Positions 51,603 through 58,617 of a stretch of 64,000 nucleotides of DNA are shown here, in pieces. The notes under the pieces were generated by a model. The model was not told the DNA's origin and did no database searches. It saw only the letters and a program-made list of their open reading frames with translations. Source of the DNA: Fervidobacterium thailandense (lineage in GTDB: Bacteria > Thermotogota > Thermotogae > Thermotogales > Fervidobacteriaceae); contig NZ_LWAF01000006.1 of assembly GCF_001719065.1 (NCBI RefSeq), forward strand, positions 34,864 to 98,863. Reading direction: 5' to 3'. A program made the position numbers and the translations under genes. Positions within the stretch are counted from its first letter, which is position 1. Every line of letters starts with the position of its first letter.

Positions 51603-53354
51603 TCAACACACTCTTGATTCGGACTCAGTAGTTGGAATTCCGGTCTTTTTAAACTCTTCCTGGTATACTGTTTCAAGCTTTACAGACTTTGCGATCGAGA
51701 GTAACGATTCAAAGACCATCCAGAAAGCAATTACAAGAGTTGACCCAGCGATGAAGACAAGCAAGTAATTATTTTGAGAAGCATAGGTAACTATATTTTG
51801 TATCGTTGCAACTATCGTTGTTGTGAGCATGAAAACCGCAGGCAACAACGTCGGTAACGGATTGATTTTTTTCTTGGCAAGGTAGACCGTTCCAATCAAC
51901 AAGGCAAGTGCGGCAAGAAGTTGATTCAAAGCCCCAAAGACTGGCCAAAGCTTAAGAGCGCCTTTTCCGTCAGGAGACGACATTGCTAATCCAAATGCAA
52001 GAGCAACAACAACGAAAGTTGAAAAATACCGGTTTTTAAATGGTCCCCACGGCTTACCCGATTTTGTTCTGACAAGCTCTTCAAGAGCGAAACGCTGAAT
52101 TCTGGTGGCAGAGTCGAGAGTTGTTCCAGCAAAGGAGACTATAAATACTGCCATTAAGGTTCTTCCGAGTAATTCAGGAATACCTATCGCTTTCATCAAA
52201 TTCGCGGCACCTTCAACAATAGCCTTTAACTGAGCCGCAAGTCCCGCTCCAGCCGTTGTAGCCCATTCTGAATAGTACTGGAAATACCCGGCCGTTCCCT
52301 TGCCGTACATTCCCAGTCCAGCCGTTACCGCAAGAATGACCAATACCGACAACGCACCTTCCAGTAACATACCACCATAACCTACGAATTGCGCATCTTT
52401 CTCATTTTCGAGTTGTTTAACCGTCGTACCCGACGATGCAAGGGAATGAAACCCACTGATAGCCCCGCACGCGATTATGATGAAGAGAGTAGGCCACAGT
52501 GATGGAGCCCCTTTAGCTACTTGGAAAGCAGGAGCAACTATCGCCGGTCTGGCAACTAAAATACCAGCAAAAAGAACACCCATCAAAACCAACAGCTCAT
52601 GAGAATTTATATAATCCCTTGGCTGCAACAACGTGGTAACAGGTAAGACAGAAGCGAAGTAAGAGTATATTAAGAGGATAACAATCCACAAAACAATGGG
52701 CGAAACAGGGCCAAGCTGTGGTAACCGGATCGGTAAGAATATTCCGACGATCGCGAAAACATAAAGAAGAATTAGCCCAATTATGGAATATAACGTATCT
52801 TTCTTCCCTTTCTTGTATACCATGTACCCTATCCAAATAGCTATAGGAATTTGCATCCAGATTGAAAGTACGCTCTCAGGGTACATATCAAAGAGAAGGC
52901 CCATAATCATCGCAAAAACCGCTAAAACAAGCCAAAGCAAGAACTGAATAAGTATTAGAAAAATCACTCCCACTCTGTTAGAAATGAGCTTCCTCGACAA
53001 TTCCCCTATCGTTTGTCCACCATGTCTTGAAGACATAACAAGGCTTGTGAAATCATGTACGGCACCGGCAAAGATTGGGCCAAGTACCACCCAAAGAAAC
53101 GCAGGAAGCCAACCCCAGATGACTCCTATAGCCGGACCAACAATAGGCCCGGTGCCAGCAATAGTTGTGAAGTGGTGGCCAAGTAGGATGTGTCGTTTAG
53201 TTGGAACGTAGTCAACGCCATCGTAGAACTCTTTTGATGGGACTGGGTTTTTGTCACTTAATTTGAAAATCTTCTTAGCAAGCCAGCTGCCGTAAGTCTT
53301 GTAAGCAACAATATACCCGAAGAACGCAATCAGCGCAAGTACCAAGGAGTTCAT
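51603..53354 (-). CDS. cstA: Carbon starvation protein CstA (peptide/pyruvate transporter family)
   Basis: The 583-residue membrane protein has about 15 TM helices and the family blocks YGVDYVPTKRHILLGHHF-like (here DYVPTKRHILLGHHFTTIAG near 48-67), GPAIGVIWGWLPAFLWVVLG near 74, and SSRHGGQTIGEL near 108. CstA relatives import peptides or pyruvate under carbon starvation. It is shorter than the 700-residue E. coli form. GGGAGGTG lies five bases before the ATG at 53354. The 53355-53686 gap is AT-rich, with a possible minus-strand -10 (TAAAAT at 53513-53508) but no sure -35. Confidence 0.93.
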   Translation of the reverse strand: MNSLVLALIAFFGYIVAYKTYGSWLAKKIFKLSDKNPVPSKEFYDGVDYVPTKRHILLGHHFTTIAGTGPIVGPAIGVIWGWLPAFLWVVLGPIFAGAVHDFTSLVMSSRHGGQTIGELSRKLISNRVGVIFLILIQFLLWLVLAVFAMIMGLLFDMYPESVLSIWMQIPIAIWIGYMVYKKGKKDTLYSIIGLILLYVFAIVGIFLPIRLPQLGPVSPIVLWIVILLIYSYFASVLPVTTLLQPRDYINSHELLVLMGVLFAGILVARPAIVAPAFQVAKGAPSLWPTLFIIIACGAISGFHSLASSGTTVKQLENEKDAQFVGYGGMLLEGALSVLVILAVTAGLGMYGKGTAGYFQYYSEWATTAGAGLAAQLKAIVEGAANLMKAIGIPELLGRTLMAVFIVSFAGTTLDSATRIQRFALEELVRTKSGKPWGPFKNRYFSTFVVVALAFGLAMSSPDGKGALKLWPVFGALNQLLAALALLIGTVYLAKKKINPLPTLLPAVFMLTTTIVATIQNIVTYASQNNYLLVFIAGSTLVIAFWMVFESLLSIAKSVKLETVYQEEFKKTGIPTTESESRVC

Positions 53355-53686
53355 GGTAACACCTCCCAATTAAAAAAGTTGGAGTCGCGTAAAATCAAGT
53401 ATGGTGGGCATATTTTGCACAGTTCGTTAAAAAATAGGGAACGGAACTTCTCATTTCGATTTTTTGATTCCGCGATTCTTTTAAAAAAGCCGAATCTTTT
53501 TAATTTTATTTTACCACAATTTACATTGAGATACACATCAAATTTTGAAATAATAGCTAACAGCAAAACTTTAGTAGGTCCACATTGTCAATTTACTTGG
53601 AACATGTTCCAAAAGTTGAAGATACTTCGTTTTAACGTACAGTCCAACAGTTGAATTTGCCCTCCAAGTTTTTTTAGTTTAAGGCC

Positions 53687-53716
53687 TTGATTCAGTTAAC
53701 AGAGTCATAGTAAAAT
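53687..53716 (+). promoter_or_regulatory. Promoter of the trpB leader
   Basis: TTGATT at 53687-53692 and TAAAAT at 53711-53716 have an 18-base spacer. The start would lie near 53723, about 34 bases before the leader ATG. Confidence 0.6.
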
Positions 53717-53756
53717 AAAGAAAAAATACATTCCTGATTGGAGAGACTGATGTAAA

Positions 53757-53921
53757 ATGGCCTTGAGTGTGAAGTATCATCTAAAGGTTCAAAAAACAAG
53801 ATTTACAAATAAAGCACGCAATGTGATGAGCTCTATTTCGAGAAACAACTGGTGGTGGTGGACGACCGGCGGTTGTCCACCACCCTTTTTGCTGTGCTGT
53901 ATAATTAAAAGCACGGCATAA
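53757..53921 (+). CDS. Trp leader peptide before trpB
   Basis: A 54-codon ORF with ATG at 53757 (GGAGAG at 53740-53745, 11-base spacer) and TAA at 53919-53921. It contains four consecutive TGG codons at 53850-53861 (peptide NNWWWWTTGG). Trp is otherwise rare, and four in a row just before alternative hairpins and a tryptophan synthase gene is the hallmark of a trp attenuator. An internal ATG at 53826 is a second possible start. The peptide itself is probably not functional. Confidence 0.85.
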   Translation: MALSVKYHLKVQKTRFTNKARNVMSSISRNNWWWWTTGGCPPPFLLCCIIKSTA

Positions 53922-53986
53922 AGGAAAAATAAAAATGGTGGACAACTGGCCGGGTACAAAAAAATGTACCCGGCTTTTATTTTTTT
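53850..53986 (+). promoter_or_regulatory. Trp attenuator with alternative hairpins
   Basis: Segment 1 (53854-53867, GGTGGTGGACGACC, inside the Trp codons) pairs with segment 2 (53871-53884) over 14 positions, with one G-U pair, and is followed by CTTTTT. Segment 2 can instead pair with segment 3 (53936-53955, TGGTGGACAACTGG onward): 13 pairs, plus ACC-GGC with GCC-GGGT across a bulge. Segment 3 includes the 5' arm of the terminator GCCGGGTAC/GTACCCGGC (53949-53974), which is followed by TTTTATTTTTTT. Stalling at the Trp codons would free segment 2 and favour antitermination. Confidence 0.82.
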
Positions 53987-54012
53987 AATCTTCAAAAGAG
54001 GAGGGTTCCAGT

Positions 54013-55260
54013 ATGAGGGAAGTTGTTTACTTAAGGCCGGAGGAACTACCGAGGTACTATTACAACGTTCTTGCGGATCTTCCGTTCGAACTTGATCCAC
54101 CACTCGATCCACAGACAAGGCAATCTGTGAAGCCTGAACAACTACTCAGGATTTTTCCTGAACCACTTGTTGAACAAGAAGTTTCCAAGGACAGATTTAT
54201 ACCCATCCCGGAACCCGTACTTCAAGAGTACGCACTGTACAGGCCTACACCACTTATCCGCGCTCATAGACTTGAGGAATACTTAGGAACGAAGACCAAG
54301 ATCTACTTCAAATACGAAGGTACGAGTCCTACGGGAAGTCATAAGGTGAACACCGCTCTTGCACAGGCCTTTTACAACAAACTTGTTGGAACTAAAATGC
54401 TCGTAACGGAAACTGGAGCTGGTCAATGGGGGAGTGCCTTATCTTACGCCGGAAAGAAGTTTGGTTTGAAGGTCAAAGTCTTCATGGTAAAGGTAAGCTA
54501 TGAGCAAAAACCATTCCGAAAATCCCTGATGAAACTTTTCGGTGGTGAAGCGATACCAAGTCCCAGTACGGAAACGGAGATAGGACGCTCTTTCCCAGAA
54601 GATCATCCCGGTAGTCTTGGAATAGCAATTTCCGAAGCTATTCACACAGTCTTGCAAACACCAAACGCAAAGTACGCGCTCGGAAGTGTATTGAACCACG
54701 TCTTGCTTCACCAGACAATCATTGGCCTTGAACTTAAAAAACAACTTGAACTTCTCAACATCCAGCCGGACGTTATCGTAGCATGCCATGGTGGTGGTTC
54801 AAACTTTGGTGGAACCGTACTCCCATTTGTACCGGATGTTCTCTCTGGAAAGAAGCTCAGAATAGTTGCCGTTGAACCAGAATCTTGCCCTTCATTAACA
54901 AACGGGCAGTACACTTACGACTTCGGTGATACAGCTGGACTTACACCATTGCTTAAGATGTACACCTTAGGAAAAGACTTTGTCCCTCCAGCAATCCACG
55001 CCGGTGGTTTGCGCTACCACGGTGCCTCGCCGATTGTTTCAAAATTGTACCATGAGAAACTAATCGAAGCAGTTGCAGTCTCGCAAGAAAAGGTTTTCGA
55101 GGCAGCCAGACTCTTTGCAACCTTGGAAGGAATCGTCCCTGCTCCAGAATCAGCGCATGCTATCGCACATGTGATAGACGAGGCCAAACTGAACGAGAAC
55201 AAGACCGTTATCTTTACACTCTCTGGACATGGGTATTTTGATCTCAACGCATACGTTTAA
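54013..55260 (+). CDS. trpB: Tryptophan synthase beta chain, TrpB2 type
   Basis: The PLP enzyme joins indole and serine to make tryptophan. The 415 residues have the long N-terminal extension of the TrpB2 subgroup (YYYNVLADLPFELDPPLDP), the PLP lysine in GTSPTGSHKVNTA near 106, the ETGAGQWGSA catalytic loop (Glu) near 137, and ACHGGGSNFGG for the PLP phosphate near 257. TrpB2 proteins often work without TrpA, and no trpA is nearby. GAGGAGGG lies eight bases before the ATG. It is monocistronic and controlled by the leader attenuator. Confidence 0.95.
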   Translation: MREVVYLRPEELPRYYYNVLADLPFELDPPLDPQTRQSVKPEQLLRIFPEPLVEQEVSKDRFIPIPEPVLQEYALYRPTPLIRAHRLEEYLGTKTKIYFKYEGTSPTGSHKVNTALAQAFYNKLVGTKMLVTETGAGQWGSALSYAGKKFGLKVKVFMVKVSYEQKPFRKSLMKLFGGEAIPSPSTETEIGRSFPEDHPGSLGIAISEAIHTVLQTPNAKYALGSVLNHVLLHQTIIGLELKKQLELLNIQPDVIVACHGGGSNFGGTVLPFVPDVLSGKKLRIVAVEPESCPSLTNGQYTYDFGDTAGLTPLLKMYTLGKDFVPPAIHAGGLRYHGASPIVSKLYHEKLIEAVAVSQEKVFEAARLFATLEGIVPAPESAHAIAHVIDEAKLNENKTVIFTLSGHGYFDLNAYV

Positions 55261-55284
55261 AGGCCAGCCTTTGAAAATGGGCGT

Positions 55285-55326
55285 GTTAGAAAAAACAAAC
55301 CTGCCCACACTTCTGGGCAGGTTTGT
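55285..55326 (-). terminator. Terminator between trpB and the second chemoreceptor
   Basis: ACAAACCTGCCCA and TGGGCAGGTTTGT form a 13-pair stem (55295-55326) with loop CACTTC. On the minus strand TTTTTCTAAC follows, so it mainly serves the chemoreceptor; on the plus strand the U-run is poor. Confidence 0.82.
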
Positions 55327-55344
55327 CTGCGCAACATGGAAGTG

Positions 55345-57060
55345 TTAGAATTTGTACTTTTGGACCTGATTCTTAAACTCCTCCGATATCATCGTCAACC
55401 TCTCAGCAAAACTTTCAAACTCTTTGCTGGAGCTTTTGAAGGTTTCCATAATCTCTTCAAGATTCATCACAAGGGTGTCGATGGAATCTAACAGGTTCTT
55501 GAACACGTTTACTTCAGAGTTGATCTCCTCAGACGACGCACTCTGCTCCTGTGACAAAGCTGCCAGATTCTGAAGGTGCTGGGAAATTTCTCTAATGCTC
55601 ACGGAAATGGATTTGAAAGTCTCGAGTACCGTTTTAGCCATCTGATTAACCTCTACCATCAAACGTGCCGAAGAATCTATTTCAGTTCCTGTCGCTCTTA
55701 TCTCGTCGACAAGTCCTTTGATTGTATTGATTATGTTCAAAGTAATACCCTTGCTCTCCTCGGCCAGTTTTCTAATTTCATCGGCAACCACCGCAAAACC
55801 TCTACCAGCTTCCCCAGCCCTTGCCGCTTCAATTGCCGCGTTCAGGGCCAAAAGATTTGTTTGCTCGGCTATAGAAGAAATTCCCGACACCACTTCCTCA
55901 ACCTTCTGAAGCTCTTGGTTGAGTTTTTCTACCCTCTTCGAGGTTACCTGAAGTTTGTTAGTACTCTCGCTGATCATGCTTCCAAACTCTTCCATCTTCT
56001 TCATTCCAAGGCTGGACTCGTTTGTAATCCCATCAGCCCGCTCGGCAATGGAACCTACACTCTGAGCCAGTGACGAAGCACTCTCAGCCAACTGCGCGGT
56101 CGCATGTCGGACCTCATCGTACGATTTGTTCGCGTCATCAACCTTAATTTCCAACTCATTGACAGATTCGGTCAGAATTTTGAGACTTTCGGTAAGGCTG
56201 CTTTTAACGTTAGAAAGTGATTCAGAAATGGAAGAAAGATCACTTGTGTATCGCACAATATTCCTGATATCTATCTTGAGCTTTTCAATAAAATTTCCGA
56301 AATGTGAAAGAACCTGATCAATCTCCTTGTAACCTGTGGTTTCAACCGTCTTTGAGAAATCACCCTGAGCGAATCGTTCAGCAAGGATTCCAATAGTTTG
56401 GCTTTTGCTAAATATAAGGTTTGCCGAGATAATGAACGCTGCGAGGAAGAAACCAACAAGTACGAATAATGTTATCAAGACTATGTTTTGAATCCTCTTT
56501 ACTCTCGACACATCTACATCCGCCATTAAGTACGCTGTTACATTCTCTGAGACTTTGAATGGAAGCACTATTGTCATCAAAGTTCCCCATTTGGGTTCAG
56601 TATAAACCTTCGTGAATGTATAGCCTTTCTCGTGGAGAAGAGACTTTTGAATCTTTGGCATTTTGTTCACGTAGCCCGGCTCGGCAAAGCCAGAACTTCC
56701 GATCTCCGGACTATCGATCCACAACTCACTGATCGCCTTATCTAAGTCAATACTACGACAAATGTAGAGGTACTTAAAGGCAAATCTTTGTGCCTTCTTT
56801 CGTAGGAACGCGTTAATTTCCTTAAAGTCCTGGTTATCCGAGTATGTCTTAGGAAGTGACTCATCTTTCAGAAGCTTCAGTAACTTATCCTTCGGTAAGC
56901 CTTCAACTATATCTTGCAATATGGGGACGCTTTGTTCGGCAACAACTGTGAAGGCTTCTGAAAGCTCGAGAGAAAAGAGAAGAAAACCAGCCACAAAGAT
57001 TAACCCAGTGACTGCAGAAAGTATAATAACCAGACGCCTTCGCAGACTCTTCACACCCAT
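55345..57060 (-). CDS. Methyl-accepting chemotaxis protein (second receptor)
   Basis: The 571-residue receptor has TM1 near 8-30, a periplasmic sensor domain of about 150 residues (with [20 protein letters not shown]), TM2 near 200-225, HAMP, and a signalling tip [20 protein letters not shown] near 425-445. GGGGGGTGA four bases before the ATG sets the start at 57060; a longer frame to 57312 would have no ribosome site. A -10 (TATAAT, 57181-57176) and a palindrome lie upstream. The ligand is unknown. Confidence 0.94.
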   Translation of the reverse strand: MGVKSLRRRLVIILSAVTGLIFVAGFLLFSLELSEAFTVVAEQSVPILQDIVEGLPKDKLLKLLKDESLPKTYSDNQDFKEINAFLRKKAQRFAFKYLYICRSIDLDKAISELWIDSPEIGSSGFAEPGYVNKMPKIQKSLLHEKGYTFTKVYTEPKWGTLMTIVLPFKVSENVTAYLMADVDVSRVKRIQNIVLITLFVLVGFFLAAFIISANLIFSKSQTIGILAERFAQGDFSKTVETTGYKEIDQVLSHFGNFIEKLKIDIRNIVRYTSDLSSISESLSNVKSSLTESLKILTESVNELEIKVDDANKSYDEVRHATAQLAESASSLAQSVGSIAERADGITNESSLGMKKMEEFGSMISESTNKLQVTSKRVEKLNQELQKVEEVVSGISSIAEQTNLLALNAAIEAARAGEAGRGFAVVADEIRKLAEESKGITLNIINTIKGLVDEIRATGTEIDSSARLMVEVNQMAKTVLETFKSISVSIREISQHLQNLAALSQEQSASSEEINSEVNVFKNLLDSIDTLVMNLEEIMETFKSSSKEFESFAERLTMISEEFKNQVQKYKF

Positions 57061-57152
57061 CGAATCACCCCCCGTACAATTCAACTTCGTGTTTTGCAAA
57101 AGACGAAGTTTTTCAAAACACGTTACTGAAACGTATAAAGCTGCTGAGAAAA

Positions 57153-57181
57153 TTTGACTACAAATAGTCAAAGCTATTATA
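57153..57181 (-). promoter_or_regulatory. Promoter and palindrome before the second chemoreceptor
   Basis: TATAAT (57181-57176 on the minus strand) is followed by an inverted repeat with eight-base arms, TTTGACTA and TAGTCAAA around CAAA (57153-57172), right at the expected start of transcription. The -35 is weak (TTTTGT). The palindrome could be an operator. Confidence 0.5.
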
Positions 57182-57236
57182 CCATATCTGATACGAAAAC
57201 AAAAATAACCTCTATTCAGAAATATTCCAAAAATTT

Positions 57237-57310
57237 TCGTGAATTTTATCACAATTCTGACTTGCCAAACAAGGTGCTTTAATTTATAATTATTGTGAAA
57301 AAAATCACAC
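57237..57310 (+). promoter_or_regulatory. ADH promoter with two Rex-like boxes
   Basis: The promoter is TTGCCA (57262-57267), 17 bases, TATAAT (57285-57290). Box 1 at 57237-57254 reads TCGTGA-N6-TCACAA; box 2 at 57293-57310 reads TTGTGA-N6-TCACAC. Each has one mismatch to the Rex consensus TTGTGA-N6-TCACAA. They flank the promoter, one before the -35 and one over the start site. Rex represses when NADH is low, a logical signal for an alcohol dehydrogenase. Confidence 0.7.
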
Positions 57311-57371
57311 ACCTTACTGATAAAGCGCTATAGCGATCTCCTCATACCAACCTTTTAAGGAGGTAAGTACC

Positions 57372-58583
57372 ATGTGGGAAAAGAAGGTTAACATCTACAA
57401 CGTCTTCGAGCTCAGATGCAAAACTACATGCTACTTTGGAGTAGGTGCTATCGAAAAGTTTAAAGACATCACGGAATGGTTCGCCGACGAGGGTATAAGG
57501 AAGGTTATTGTCATTTCAGATCCTGTGGCTTATAAGGTCACGGGTGCGTGGGACAAGGTGGAGAAGTTTTTGAAGGAAAAGGGGATTGAATACGTAGTCT
57601 ACGACAAAGTAACGCCTAACCCAACTACCACACAAATTGACGAGGCAACTAAGCTTGGGCTGGAATTTGGTGCACAGGCCGTTATAGGTATCGGTGGAGG
57701 AAGTCCAATAGATACGGCTAAAAGCGTTGCCATTCTTTTGGAGTACACAGACAAGACCGGTGCGGAACTTTACGAAGGAAAATTCATCCCAAAGAAGGCC
57801 AAACCGATAATCGCAATTAATACCACACACGGTACTGGAACGGAAGTTGATAGATTTGCCGTAGCGTCGATCCTTGAAAAAGAATACAAACCAGCCATTG
57901 CCTACGATTGTATTTACCCGACCTTCGCCATCGATGATCCACAGTTGATGGTTACACTTCCAGCAAAACAAACGCTGTACACAACGATCGATGCGCTTAA
58001 TCACATCACCGAAGCTTCAACGACAATAGCCAGAAGTCCCTATTCAATTTTGCTGGCTAAGGAAACTGTTAGACTTATCGCAACTTACCTGCCACAGGCA
58101 TTGAGTAATCCAAACGATCTAAACGCAAGGTACTACCTTCTGTATGCGTCCGCTATCGCAGGAATTTCATTTGACAACGGCCTCCTTCACTTCACCCACG
58201 CTCTTGAACATCCACTGAGTGCTGTTAAACCAGAGCTACCGCACGGATTAGGACTCGCCATGTTACTTCCGGCCGTTATAAAGGAAATTTATCCTGCTAC
58301 TGCCGAAATACTCGCGGAAGTCTACGAACCCATAGTCCCTGGTCTGAAGGGTGTTCCTGGTGAGGCAGAGATTATCGCAAGAAAAGTTGAAGAATGGTTG
58401 TTTGCGATGGGAATCACTCAAAAACTCAGCGACGAAGGTTTCACTGAAAACGACGTACCAAAATTAACACATCTGGCAATGACCACACCGTCACTGGGGC
58501 TGCTACTTAGCATGGCTCCGATAAAAGCCGAGCAAGAGGTTGTGGAACGTATTTATAGAAATTCGCTCAGGAGGATGCAATAA
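57372..58583 (+). CDS. Iron-containing alcohol dehydrogenase
   Basis: The 403-residue enzyme interconverts aldehydes and alcohols with NAD(P)H, probably re-oxidising fermentation cofactor. It has the nucleotide loop GIGGGSPIDTAKS near 97-109 and NTTHGTGTEVDRFA near 149-162. The iron ligands are one Asp (in YTTIDALNHITEA near 207) and three His: ALNH, LLHFTHALEHPL near 270-281 and LPHGLG near 290. AAGGAGG precedes the ATG. It is monocistronic, with a strong promoter, two Rex-like boxes and a strong terminator. The specific alcohol is not known. Confidence 0.92.
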   Translation: MWEKKVNIYNVFELRCKTTCYFGVGAIEKFKDITEWFADEGIRKVIVISDPVAYKVTGAWDKVEKFLKEKGIEYVVYDKVTPNPTTTQIDEATKLGLEFGAQAVIGIGGGSPIDTAKSVAILLEYTDKTGAELYEGKFIPKKAKPIIAINTTHGTGTEVDRFAVASILEKEYKPAIAYDCIYPTFAIDDPQLMVTLPAKQTLYTTIDALNHITEASTTIARSPYSILLAKETVRLIATYLPQALSNPNDLNARYYLLYASAIAGISFDNGLLHFTHALEHPLSAVKPELPHGLGLAMLLPAVIKEIYPATAEILAEVYEPIVPGLKGVPGEAEIIARKVEEWLFAMGITQKLSDEGFTENDVPKLTHLAMTTPSLGLLLSMAPIKAEQEVVERIYRNSLRRMQ

Positions 58584-58587
58584 ACAA

Positions 58588-58617
58588 GCGCGCGGGTTTA
58601 CCCGCGCGCCCTTTTTT
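58588..58617 (+). terminator. Terminator of the alcohol dehydrogenase gene
   Basis: GCGCGCGGG and CCCGCGCGC form a nine-pair stem with loop TTTA, followed by CCTTTTTT. Confidence 0.93.

Noticed and set aside
53900..53905. TATAAT inside the trpB leader as an internal promoter
   Set aside because: No -35 at a useful distance (the nearest TTGTCC is 21 bases away), and the site lies between attenuator segments.
54439..54789. Antisense frame of 116 codons in trpB
   Set aside because: Shadow of trpB with no start signal or motif.
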